A stretch of 43,809 bases of DNA from Pararcticibacter amylolyticus (GTDB taxonomy: Bacteria; Bacteroidota; Bacteroidia; Sphingobacteriales; Sphingobacteriaceae): positions 1-43,809 of the forward strand of contig NZ_QEAS01000008.1 of the NCBI RefSeq assembly GCF_003130405.1. Direction: 5' to 3'. The notes under the pieces are model-generated. The model was not told the origin of the DNA. It saw only the letters and a program-made list of their open reading frames with translations, and made no database searches. Below, piece by piece: positions 8,230-15,798 of the stretch. How positions within the stretch are numbered: position 1 is the stretch's first letter; the number at the start of each line of letters is the position of its first letter. Made by a program: the position numbers and the translations under genes.

Positions 8230-10140
8230 ATGGGGAGAGAGTTTTACAGCAGGTTACTATTTTTATTTTTATGCACATTGACGGCGCCGGTGACAGTATC
8301 GGCTGCCAGAGAGGTCGGTATAGGGGGGAACACTGACGAGCATATATTTACTTATTCTGAAATAGATTATATCGAAGACAGGTCCGGTGAATTAACGTTT
8401 GCAGACGTAAGGGGAAAATATAAAGATAAATTTGTCAGCGGAGACAGAAATTATCCCCGGAATACTTCTGTTTCGTCGGCGTACTGGTTCAGGGTGAATG
8501 TGCGTTACCAAAGGACGTCCGGCAAAAGATATATCCTCGAGTTTTATAATCATACTACCGATAATCTTGAAGTGTATATACCGGATGGTAAAGGGAATTA
8601 CCAGATTTTTAAAGCTGGTGATAAAAATAATTTCAAGAAACGGTTCTTTCGCCATAAGAATTTTGAGTTCCCTGTTCCGGAACTGAAGGGGAGTTATATC
8701 ATATACTTCAGGTTAAAATCGGCCCCTGTTGCCAATGTGATTGTTGCGCACCGTTCCTTACAGCGCTTTGTTGAATACGCCTTGAGCGAATACATCTGTT
8801 TTGGACTGTTCTATGGTATGATCCTCATCTTCAGCTTTTATAACCTGCTGATGTTTATTGCGATACGGAAAAGATATTATATCTATTATATCCTGTATCT
8901 TCTTTCGGTAGGGCTTTATGAAATGAGTACCGACGGTATCGCGTTTCAGTATCTGTGGCCCGGGTCGCCCGAATGGAGTCAGTATGCTTACGGAGTACCC
9001 CTATTCTTTATTTCGGTGTTTTCCCTGCTGTTTGCTGCTGATCTGTTAAACATAAAAACACATGCACCTAAGGTGTATTCTTTAGTCAGGATCGTTTTAT
9101 GTGTCCGCCTTGTATTTTTTCTGTTATGTCTGTTCTACCGGCAGGAGTGGTTCAACTACAGAGCGATTGAATTCATTCCTCTTTCTATTGCGTTTTTTAC
9201 GGGAGTGTATTTATGGAGGAAAGGATATCATGCTGCGCGCTTTTTTGTGCTTGCTTATGCGTTTCTTTTTATAGGTTTTATTGGTAAGCTGCTTGTAAGC
9301 TTTGAGTATGCGAGGTTTATACCAGGGCCGGTGCCTCATTACAGCATGAGTTTAGGCTTTATCCTTGAAATGTTGTTCCTCTCATTTGCCATTGGAGATA
9401 AGGTGCGTTTACTTAAGAAGAAGAAGGAAAAAGTACAGCAAAGGGTGATCCGGCAGATGGAGGAAAATGCCCGTTTGAAAGATTCAATGACACGCGACCT
9501 CGAGATAAAAGTGGAGGAAAGAACCCAGGAAATCATAAAACAAACCCATGAAATCAGGGAACAATCTCAGCTTATTGAAGTACAGAATGAGAAGCTTATA
9601 ACTGCTAATAGTTTGCTGAAGGCTCAGGCAGAAGAGATCGCCCGGATGAATGCCTTGTTGCGGAAAGATAACCAGGAACTGCAGACGAGCATACAAAAAG
9701 TGACACATGACAGGATCATGTCGGCTGAAGTTGACTTTGAGGAGTTCAGCAAGACCTATCCGGACAGGGAAACCTGCTATAGCCTGCTGGCTGATATCAA
9801 GTGGAAGGGTGGATATGTTTGCAGAAGGTGCGGAAATACTAACTACTGTAACGGGCATCTTCCTTTCAGCCGGCGATGCTCAAAGTGCAGATATGAAGAA
9901 TCCGTGATTGCCAATACGATCCTTCAGAATACCCGTATTCCCGCAAATAAGGCTCTTTACATGGTTTATTTGATTTATACCAGTAAGGGAAAGATATCTT
10001 CCCATAAGCTTTCGGAAATTACGGGAATCAGGCAGAGTACGTGCTGGTCTTATTGTACGAAAATTAAAAAGGTACTGGAAGAAAGAAAAAGGGATTTACG
10101 TAATGCCGGGGCTGAGGGGTGGAGTAAGTTGATGGTGTAG
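8230..10140 (+). CDS. 7TMR-DISM receptor fused to a transposase-type zinc ribbon/HTH (second copy)
   Basis: Tandem paralogue of the preceding gene, 636 residues, same domain order throughout. The ATG at 8230 is chosen over TTG 8221; it starts a signal peptide (about 1-26, ending VTVSAA). The DISMED2-like sensor is about 31-175 (YIEDRSGELTFADV), the 7TM domain about 187-395, the coiled coil about 395-490, zinc-ribbon cysteines C531, C534, C550, C553 and the HTH SHKLSEITGIRQSTCW about 590-606. By eye the DNA-binding part is roughly three quarters identical to the first copy, while the periplasmic domain differs more, including the N-terminal segment and charged loops. That suggests similar DNA targets but different ligands, or a heteromeric receptor. 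It follows the first copy by 29 bases and precedes the GH18 gene by 35 bases on the same strand. Confidence 0.85.
   Translation: MGREFYSRLLFLFLCTLTAPVTVSAAREVGIGGNTDEHIFTYSEIDYIEDRSGELTFADVRGKYKDKFVSGDRNYPRNTSVSSAYWFRVNVRYQRTSGKRYILEFYNHTTDNLEVYIPDGKGNYQIFKAGDKNNFKKRFFRHKNFEFPVPELKGSYIIYFRLKSAPVANVIVAHRSLQRFVEYALSEYICFGLFYGMILIFSFYNLLMFIAIRKRYYIYYILYLLSVGLYEMSTDGIAFQYLWPGSPEWSQYAYGVPLFFISVFSLLFAADLLNIKTHAPKVYSLVRIVLCVRLVFFLLCLFYRQEWFNYRAIEFIPLSIAFFTGVYLWRKGYHAARFFVLAYAFLFIGFIGKLLVSFEYARFIPGPVPHYSMSLGFILEMLFLSFAIGDKVRLLKKKKEKVQQRVIRQMEENARLKDSMTRDLEIKVEERTQEIIKQTHEIREQSQLIEVQNEKLITANSLLKAQAEEIARMNALLRKDNQELQTSIQKVTHDRIMSAEVDFEEFSKTYPDRETCYSLLADIKWKGGYVCRRCGNTNYCNGHLPFSRRCSKCRYEESVIANTILQNTRIPANKALYMVYLIYTSKGKISSHKLSEITGIRQSTCWSYCTKIKKVLEERKRDLRNAGAEGWSKLMV
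9733..10086 (+). other. Domesticated transposase DNA-binding domain (within second receptor)
   Basis: Residues about 502-619 of the second receptor. It keeps all four zinc-ribbon cysteines and the HTH seen in the first copy, including the identical stretches TILQNTRIP and SSHKLSEITGIRQSTCW. Retention of metal ligands and the helix pair in both copies indicates selection for DNA binding and argues against chance readthrough into a mobile-element remnant. Confidence 0.75.
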
Positions 10141-10175
10141 CAATAGTTTGACTAAGTAAATAATTGATATTCAAA

Positions 10176-11312
10176 ATGAAACTGAAAAATCTAGTATTAA
10201 TGGTGGCAGTACTCTTTATTCTGACTGCATCAATGAGGAGCGACAAACCGGAGGCAGGGAATAATGATAAACGCAAAAAAGTGATTATTGGATACGTAGG
10301 AGGATACAAGGGGAGAATCGATATTGCGGGGATTTCTGCCGGAAAGCTTACCCATATCAATTATGCATTTGTTAATATAAAGAACGGAAGGGCTTTTCTT
10401 GACAATGAAGTAACTGATACATCTAATTTCAGGTCGCTCAACAGATTGAAAGAGAAGAACAGGGAACTGAAGATACTGATTTCTATCGGAGGCTGGTCGT
10501 GGAGTGAGAACTTTTCGGATGCCGTGCTGACCGATAGTTCGAGAGTGATATTTGCAAAGAGTGCGGTAGATATTATCAGGAAATACGCTTTGGATGGAGT
10601 CGATATAGACTGGGAATATCCGGGTATGAGTGGGGAAGAGGGGAATATTTATCGTCCCGAAGATAAACAAAACTATACCCTAATGTTCCGCTCTCTGCGC
10701 TCTGAACTTGATCTGCTGGAAAAAGAAACAGGGAAGAAGAAACTGCTGACAACAGCGACAGGCGGTTTTACTTCTTTTCTTGAGCATACCGAGATGGGCA
10801 AAGCACAGCAATATCTTGATTATATAAACCTGATGACGTATGACTTCTACTCAGGAAGTACGGTAGGGCATCATACCAATCTTTACGCATCCAAAGCTTA
10901 TCCTGCCGGCAATAATGCAGATAAGGCGGTGAAAGCTTACATTGCTGCCGGTGTGCCTGCAGCTAAACTGGTAATGGGAATTGCTTTTTATGGCAGGACC
11001 TTTGTTCTGGTAGATTCCACCAGAATATTAGGGGCTAAATATGCTTCTCAGGCTTACGGGTCGGGCTACAGTTTCATTAAAGATAGTCTGATGACTAATA
11101 AAGCGTTTAGAATGTATAAAGACAAAAAGGCAAAAGCTCCTTATCTCTATAGCGCTTCTGCTAAAAAGTTTATAACCTACGACGACGAATGGTCTGTTAA
11201 GAACAAATGCCGGTATGTAAATAAGTCAGGGATGGGGGGAGTGATGTTCTGGGAGTACAGTTCCGATCCTAAAGAATATCTGGTCGACGAGATTAACAAG
11301 GAGTTGAAGTAG
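10176..11312 (+). CDS. Secreted GH18 chitinase-like glycoside hydrolase
   Basis: Family 18 hydrolase (chitinase/endo-N-acetylglucosaminidase superfamily), 378 residues from the ATG at 10176; an in-frame TTG at 10164 is ignored because the ATG opens the signal peptide directly. After the hydrophobic N-terminus (1-20), the (beta/alpha)8 domain shows SIGGWSWS (about 103-110), the catalytic DxxDxDxE motif as DGVDIDWE (140-147, acid E147), MTYDFYSG and the closing GVMFWEYSSDP, together with the chitinase insertion domain region around YGRTFVL. These features fit an active chitinase. No chitin-binding module is attached. It is the last gene of the GH5-receptor operon, so chitin fragments are a possible receptor ligand. 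Confidence 0.92.
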   Translation: MKLKNLVLMVAVLFILTASMRSDKPEAGNNDKRKKVIIGYVGGYKGRIDIAGISAGKLTHINYAFVNIKNGRAFLDNEVTDTSNFRSLNRLKEKNRELKILISIGGWSWSENFSDAVLTDSSRVIFAKSAVDIIRKYALDGVDIDWEYPGMSGEEGNIYRPEDKQNYTLMFRSLRSELDLLEKETGKKKLLTTATGGFTSFLEHTEMGKAQQYLDYINLMTYDFYSGSTVGHHTNLYASKAYPAGNNADKAVKAYIAAGVPAAKLVMGIAFYGRTFVLVDSTRILGAKYASQAYGSGYSFIKDSLMTNKAFRMYKDKKAKAPYLYSASAKKFITYDDEWSVKNKCRYVNKSGMGGVMFWEYSSDPKEYLVDEINKELK

Positions 11313-11337
11313 TAAGTTATAAGTTATAAGTAGTAAG
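11313..11337. repeat. AT-rich tandem repeat TAAGTTA/TAAGT
   Basis: Directly after the GH18 stop lies TAAGTTATAAGTTATAAGT and a partial further unit, period about 8. It contains the inverse complement of the 12-mer found at 861-872. Confidence 0.6.
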
Positions 11338-11347
11338 AGGGAGGGAT

Positions 11348-11372
11348 GGCTGTAAGCCGGGAGCCTACAGCC
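11348..11372. terminator. Stem-loop between convergent GH18 and lyase genes
   Basis: GGCTGTA (11348-11354) pairs perfectly with TACAGCC (11366-11372) across an 11-base loop. It lies at the junction of two convergent genes and overlaps the stop codon of the minus-strand gene, a position suited to a bidirectional terminator, but it lacks a T tract. Confidence 0.4.
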
Positions 11373-12528
11373 AGATGATTGGGTGCCTGACAGGAAGATT
11401 GCGTATTACTTCTTCGGTATCAGGAGAATGATCGAGCTTTTTCCATGTGTTGAACCAGGCTTCGGACTTACAGGCATTCGCTCCAAAGATCAGCGCCGGT
11501 TGCGCCACGGGCCAGTCATTCCAGTACATTAAATCCGCTTTGTACGGCCAGAGGCTTTTGTCCGCGATAAATGGATAAAGGAATTTTATCCCTTTTTCAA
11601 TCGAGCGGTCGTCAGGGAGAGTGAAACTCCAAAGATTATCTTTTTTATCCGAAAGGATCTGGCATATTGTGGCCATCGCATCCAGGTTAAATAACGAATA
11701 ACCGTAGGGTTTCGTCCTTGCAAGCTCCAGCGGAAAACTGCCATCCGAAGCCATCTGGTTGGGGAGAAGGACTGTTTTGTAGCGTTCGGAACAGAAACTC
11801 AATAAGTCATGATTGCCTGCAAGCTTAGCAAACGACGCCACCTGCATCACCCAGCACGTTCCGTGATTGTTTTTGGCATTCATCTCATCTTTGCCGTATG
11901 GATGGGTAGTAAGCCAGCTCAAATAGCTGGAAAACCACTGTCTGACGCCCTTCAGAAGTTTCTTGTCAAATGCAGGAGATCTCTCCATTACCAAAACGCC
12001 CTGTGCAACTTCCATTAACTGAATCGTGTCTATAATCCCGATACCTCTTCCTGTAAACCGGCCTTTAATTGCCTGTGCGAACTGGAGGTTCGGATTCATG
12101 AGTGTTTCAGGATCGAGGAACCAAGCACGAAGATGGATCAGAGCATGTTTTACATACTTCTCGTCTTTTGTGATTTTATAGGCAGAGGCAAGAGCTCCTA
12201 TAATCCGGCTGAAGCGGATCATGGCCTGACGGTGAGCTGTAAAATTTTCCGGGTTCGTCATGCCATCTCTCTGTATATAGGGTACGGAAGGGTTTTGTGG
12301 ATCCGGCCACCAGTAATCCCCTTCCGAGTAGAAGTCATGTTTCCCCCCGGCGCTTCTTTCTGAAGTCTGAGCAGTGACTGTTACCGGCTGCTGCTGCATA
12401 GCCCACGATGCTTCTTTAAGTATATCTTTCCGGAGTGTTGCTGCAACTTCAGCGGGTATGTCTGAACCGGAAGCGGCATTCCATAATAAAAGTAAGATGG
12501 TTATGAAGAGAGTTGTTGTTCTTTGCAT
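11365..12528 (-). CDS. Secreted alginate-lyase-superfamily polysaccharide lyase (PL38/PL5-like)
   Basis: Predicted exported lyase of 387 residues with signal peptide 1-22. The all-alpha 'alginate lyase' domain fills the rest: YSEGDYWWPDP (67-77), the segment around FTAHRQAMIRFSRIIGAL, RGIGIIDTIQL and NNHGTCW with N221/H222, the likely active-site Asn-His pair of this superfamily. Bacteroidota members of this type include glucuronan lyases of family PL38 as well as alginate lyases, so the polymer is a polyuronate but its identity is open. Last gene of the left PUL arm, 83 bases after the PL14-like gene with a strong hairpin between them. The GH88 enzyme in the opposite arm would act on its unsaturated products. 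Confidence 0.8.
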   Translation of the reverse strand: MQRTTTLFITILLLLWNAASGSDIPAEVAATLRKDILKEASWAMQQQPVTVTAQTSERSAGGKHDFYSEGDYWWPDPQNPSVPYIQRDGMTNPENFTAHRQAMIRFSRIIGALASAYKITKDEKYVKHALIHLRAWFLDPETLMNPNLQFAQAIKGRFTGRGIGIIDTIQLMEVAQGVLVMERSPAFDKKLLKGVRQWFSSYLSWLTTHPYGKDEMNAKNNHGTCWVMQVASFAKLAGNHDLLSFCSERYKTVLLPNQMASDGSFPLELARTKPYGYSLFNLDAMATICQILSDKKDNLWSFTLPDDRSIEKGIKFLYPFIADKSLWPYKADLMYWNDWPVAQPALIFGANACKSEAWFNTWKKLDHSPDTEEVIRNLPVRHPIIWL

Positions 12529-12552
12529 ATATTTTTAATTGTCGTCAGTTCT

Positions 12553-12607
12553 GAAGGATTTACCGGGGCTATTGAAGACAATAGCCCCGCCCGGAAATAA
12601 GTCCTTC
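12553..12607 (-). promoter_or_regulatory. Nested palindrome/stem-loop between the two lyase genes
   Basis: The inner stem is perfect: CGGGGCTATT (12564-12573) with AATAGCCCCG (12580-12589) and a six-base loop. An outer arm GAAGGATTTA (12553-12562) pairs with TAAGTCCTTC (12598-12607) with one wobble. It lies in the minus-strand transcript just after the PL14-like stop and would strongly terminate, attenuate or stabilise mRNA ends. There is no clear T tract. Confidence 0.6.
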
Positions 12608-12611
12608 GCTG

Positions 12612-13490
12612 TTACTGGATTTTATGTACAGTCAGATTATCATAGTAGATATAGTCCTGAGTCGAAGCCTGCCAGTAAGACTGGCTGCCTCCCCTGAATG
12701 TATGAAAACTCAGGTTCTTTATAAGTCGTTTACTGTCGTTGGTGGTCCATCGTATATTTGTATCAAGGATAGGGCTGCCATTGATCAGAATTTGTGCACG
12801 GCCATCATTATTACTGCCTGTGTTACTCTTGATATACATGTGGACATGATACCATACACCTTTTTGAAGTGCTCCTGATGATGGGTATCTCTGGGTAAAC
12901 GAATCTCCATATTCTCCGGGCTGGTCTTTATAATAAACATAAGGTTGAAAGAAAACTCTGTTCGGATTTGAATCCGGAGAATACCACATAATTCTCAGAC
13001 TTCCTCCATTGCCATCCCAGCCCGGATCGCCTCCTGTATTTCCGTCACCTACCAGAAATCCAAATCCCACTTTCCCGCCTCTGCTCCAGTTAAATTGGCT
13101 ATGGAACTTGATATCATAGTCCATTTCGTAAGCCGATCCGTCAGATATGTCTACGTTTGCTATAAGCCCTCCGTTGCCTGATAATGCATTTGGCAGCAGG
13201 ACCACCTGAACACCTTTTCCACTTTGCCCTCCGGTGATGTTAGCCCTTGACTGGTTCCATCCGCTGACATTGCCGAAGTCTGTTCCTGCCTGAGACGAAG
13301 TATAAGTGCCGTTGGTGTTGCTGTCCCAGTTAAGAGAAAAAGAGCTCTTAATGGCGCTTGTTGTAGCGACAGACTTAGGCTTATTGCCCCCGCCGTCTGC
13401 TTCTGTTTGGGGTTCAGCAGTTTTCTTGCATGCGCCTGTGATAGCAAGCAATACTATGAGCGCTCCTGTTAGTTTTTGAATCATTTTCAT
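12612..13490 (-). CDS. PL14-like polysaccharide lyase lipoprotein
   Basis: Predicted surface or periplasmic lipoprotein of 292 residues. The start at 13490 gives a compact lipoprotein signal with acylated C21 in AITGACKK; a longer frame to 13577 would bury the signal. After a short linker the beta-jelly-roll lyase domain shows SFSLNWDS, YEMDYDIKFHSQFNWSRGGK, GFGFLVGDGNTGG, SLRIMWYSPDS, GVWYHVHMYIK, DGRAQILING and HTFRGGS. This order resembles family PL14 lyases and related glucuronan/alginate lyases. Endo-acting cleavage of a uronan at the cell surface is the likely role. Family assignment is by eye and could equally be a neighbouring jelly-roll lyase family. Confidence 0.7.
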   Translation of the reverse strand: MKMIQKLTGALIVLLAITGACKKTAEPQTEADGGGNKPKSVATTSAIKSSFSLNWDSNTNGTYTSSQAGTDFGNVSGWNQSRANITGGQSGKGVQVVLLPNALSGNGGLIANVDISDGSAYEMDYDIKFHSQFNWSRGGKVGFGFLVGDGNTGGDPGWDGNGGSLRIMWYSPDSNPNRVFFQPYVYYKDQPGEYGDSFTQRYPSSGALQKGVWYHVHMYIKSNTGSNNDGRAQILINGSPILDTNIRWTTNDSKRLIKNLSFHTFRGGSQSYWQASTQDYIYYDNLTVHKIQ

Positions 13491-13532
13491 AGAATTTAAT
13501 TGGTTAAAATAATGATCACTATCTTCCAAAAG

Positions 13533-13573
13533 GTTCGCAGGCTTTTCATTTCCGGGTATTAGAGCCTGCGAAC
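13533..13573 (-). terminator. Stem-loop after the SusD-linked lipoprotein gene
   Basis: GTTCGCAGGC (13533-13542) and GCCTGCGAAC (13564-13573) form a perfect 10-base stem with a 21-base loop. On the minus strand the 3' arm is followed by CTTTTGG. It sits between the small lipoprotein gene and the PL14-like gene and could terminate most transcripts from the SusCD part, lowering enzyme expression relative to the transporter. Confidence 0.6.
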
Positions 13574-13591
13574 ACATGAATTTGTATGGTT

Positions 13592-14101
13592 TTAACGGAT
13601 CTCCAATGGTCGTTTAAAAGCAGTAGACATCGTGTCTACCGAGTATTCCGATGTTACATTTTCTATTAAATTGATTTCAATTGTCCGTGTTCCGGGCAGT
13701 GTGTTATTTAATAATTTAACATAAATCGTATCTCTCACTTTCTTAGCCTGCGGAAATGTCATAGAATATTTTCCATCAACCGGCTGAATAATATTGCCAT
13801 TTTTGTCTACAATATTAAAGTCCTGCCCGGGTAACGCCGGGCTAGCGATTCCGGTAGTATTCAAAGTATACATGCCCACCGCGTCATAATTCCTGACAAA
13901 AGCGGAATGAAACTGAACAGGAAACTTAACTAAGCCGGTCTGGTTCCTGTTTACTGTGACCTTTGAATTGTTATAGGGAACATACGCAATATAATAGTGG
14001 TTGTCGTACTCTTGAAGTCCCGCAGGATAGTCCTTGTCTTCACAAGCTGTAATGGCACAAAGGAAGAGTATGATTGCAGATAATATAATTGTTGTTTTCA
14101 T
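13592..14101 (-). CDS. PUL-associated lipoprotein (possible surface glycan-binding protein)
   Basis: Lipoprotein of 169 residues from the ATG at 14101 (an in-frame ATG at 14113 would add four residues). The signal peptide ends in the lipobox AITAC with C20. The remainder is beta-rich with no catalytic motif that I recognise; repeats of YIAYVPYNNSKVTV and TIYVKLLNNTLPGTRTIEINL suggest one or two Ig-like strands, as in the small DUF4843/DUF1735-type proteins found next to SusD. Position directly after susD (SusE/F position) suggests binding of the polysaccharide at the cell surface. Function is inferred from position only. Confidence 0.7.
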   Translation of the reverse strand: MKTTIILSAIILFLCAITACEDKDYPAGLQEYDNHYYIAYVPYNNSKVTVNRNQTGLVKFPVQFHSAFVRNYDAVGMYTLNTTGIASPALPGQDFNIVDKNGNIIQPVDGKYSMTFPQAKKVRDTIYVKLLNNTLPGTRTIEINLIENVTSEYSVDTMSTAFKRPLEIR

Positions 14102-14121
14102 CTCGTTAATCATCTATATTA

Positions 14122-15783
14122 TTATTTCCAGTTCGGATTTTGTATTACGTTACCGTCACTCAGTGTTATCTCGTTGAAAGGAATCGGATATAGATAGTCG
14201 CGGTTCTCCGTAAAAGATCTTTTGCCTGCATCTTCAACTATTAGAACTCCATCAGCATTCAGGTTCAATGAAGAAGGATTGGTTCCTACCCAGTCGGTAG
14301 CATTGAATTTAGCTCCGAGAAGTGTTTGAGGTAAGACCCGTTCTGCTGTTTTCCACCGGATAAGGTCGTCATAACGGAAGCCTTCTAAAGCCAGTTCTAC
14401 AGTTCGCTCTCTCCGGATCTCTTCACGCATACTTAAATTATTGCCAGTAACGAATGTGTTGGTAAGTCTGGCACCAAAACCAGCACGGGCGCGTAATGCG
14501 TTAATGGTTAAATTTAAATCCGCATCACTTATGGCTCCATCCAGCTCATATTTAGCCTCTGCATATATCAGTAGTACTTCCGCATAACGGATAAGTATCC
14601 GGTCAACCGTCCCGGCATTGGTGGTCGTCCAGTCGGGAATATTGAACCCTTTTTTGGTTGCATAAGCAGTTCGCGAACCGAGGGAAGTAGTCGGCGTCCA
14701 TATTCCTTTATAGGCCGTTTCTCCGTTCATGAAAACAGTTGCTGCCATTCTCGGATCCCGGTTTTCGAAGATTGTATTATAGGAGGCTTCGTCACGTTCA
14801 TTTACAAAGAAGGCTGATCTTTTTGCACTGGGAGCATTATCTGTATTAAATGCGGGAAGGCCATCGGTATATAAATATTCGCGGAGCAAATTCCGTGTAG
14901 CTGCGGCTCGCCCGTTTTCCAGATCACGGGAATAATTATGACCCAATATCACATTGGTATTATTAACTCCATAAATCTTAACAAGGATATTTTCCGTATT
15001 TGCCGGGCCTTCCCCGGCCTGAATAAACAGGCCTGAATAACTGGGAAACAGAGTGTGTCCCTGGCCCATTACCGCCGAAGCTGCCTGAACCGCAATATTG
15101 AGATGTGTTTGCCATTCGCCGTCGTTATGAAATTTAGCTCTTGTTCCTTCATATAGAGCTACACGGGCTTTAAACGCCAGAGCAGCGCTTCTTGTGATCC
15201 GGCCATATTGAGTGCTGGCGAGTGCTGCACGGGTGGGAGCCCAGGTTGCGGCGAAATCGAGATCATCATAAATGGTTTGAACAATAGTTTGCCTGTCGGA
15301 TCGCGGCATTTTCAGATCCGGGGAATTGATGCTGAGAACTTTTAAAACAAGAGGAACTCCTCCAAATTTCTGCAGTAAGCTGAAATATGCATAAGCCCTG
15401 AAAAAGCGGGCTTCCCCGAAATAGCGGTTCTTAACCGCATCAGAGACTTGTGCTTTGACACCCTTTTCAAGAATGTTGTTAGCAGTGAAAATCATATCAT
15501 ACGGCCTGCTCCAGTCATCACTTGTATTGGGAATGGTTCGGTTTCCACTGCTGACCCCATTTACATTCTGACCTGTATTGTCGTCAGCTCTGTTATCAGG
15601 CGAGTAGGGACTCATCTGACCCAGAATAACATATAGTCTGTTAGCGGCGTTCATCAGGTCGGACTCAGTATTCCAGAAGTCCACTTCAGAAAACTTTGTT
15701 TCAGGAAAACGATCGAGGTCGCAACTACTGTAGATCAGAGAGAGCGAAAGCAAAGTAACTATAGTGATATTTATCTTTTTCAT
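14122..15783 (-). CDS. SusD/RagB-family starch-binding-like outer-membrane lipoprotein (left arm)
   Basis: Surface glycan-binding lipoprotein that caps its SusC partner. The 553 residues begin with a lipoprotein signal (C21 in IYSSC). SusD features follow: the N-terminal FPETKFSEVDFWNTESDLMNAANRLY, helical TPR-like parts such as RYFGEARFFRAYAYFSLLQKFGGVPLV, the RYAEVLLIYAEAKYEL segment and the C-terminal YLYPIPFNEITL-NPNWK ending. It starts 15 bases after the SusC stop, so the two are cotranscribed. The size and closing motif are normal for the family; nothing indicates truncation. Confidence 0.95.
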   Translation of the reverse strand: MKKINITIVTLLSLSLIYSSCDLDRFPETKFSEVDFWNTESDLMNAANRLYVILGQMSPYSPDNRADDNTGQNVNGVSSGNRTIPNTSDDWSRPYDMIFTANNILEKGVKAQVSDAVKNRYFGEARFFRAYAYFSLLQKFGGVPLVLKVLSINSPDLKMPRSDRQTIVQTIYDDLDFAATWAPTRAALASTQYGRITRSAALAFKARVALYEGTRAKFHNDGEWQTHLNIAVQAASAVMGQGHTLFPSYSGLFIQAGEGPANTENILVKIYGVNNTNVILGHNYSRDLENGRAAATRNLLREYLYTDGLPAFNTDNAPSAKRSAFFVNERDEASYNTIFENRDPRMAATVFMNGETAYKGIWTPTTSLGSRTAYATKKGFNIPDWTTTNAGTVDRILIRYAEVLLIYAEAKYELDGAISDADLNLTINALRARAGFGARLTNTFVTGNNLSMREEIRRERTVELALEGFRYDDLIRWKTAERVLPQTLLGAKFNATDWVGTNPSSLNLNADGVLIVEDAGKRSFTENRDYLYPIPFNEITLSDGNVIQNPNWK

Positions 15784-15798
15784 AAATCATAATTGAAA

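Noticed and set aside
6284-10140. Annotation of the receptors as histidine kinases
   Set aside because: The coiled coil resembles kinase linkers (for example ERTQEI), but no HisKA H-box or HATPase N/G boxes follow; the C-terminus is the zinc ribbon/HTH.
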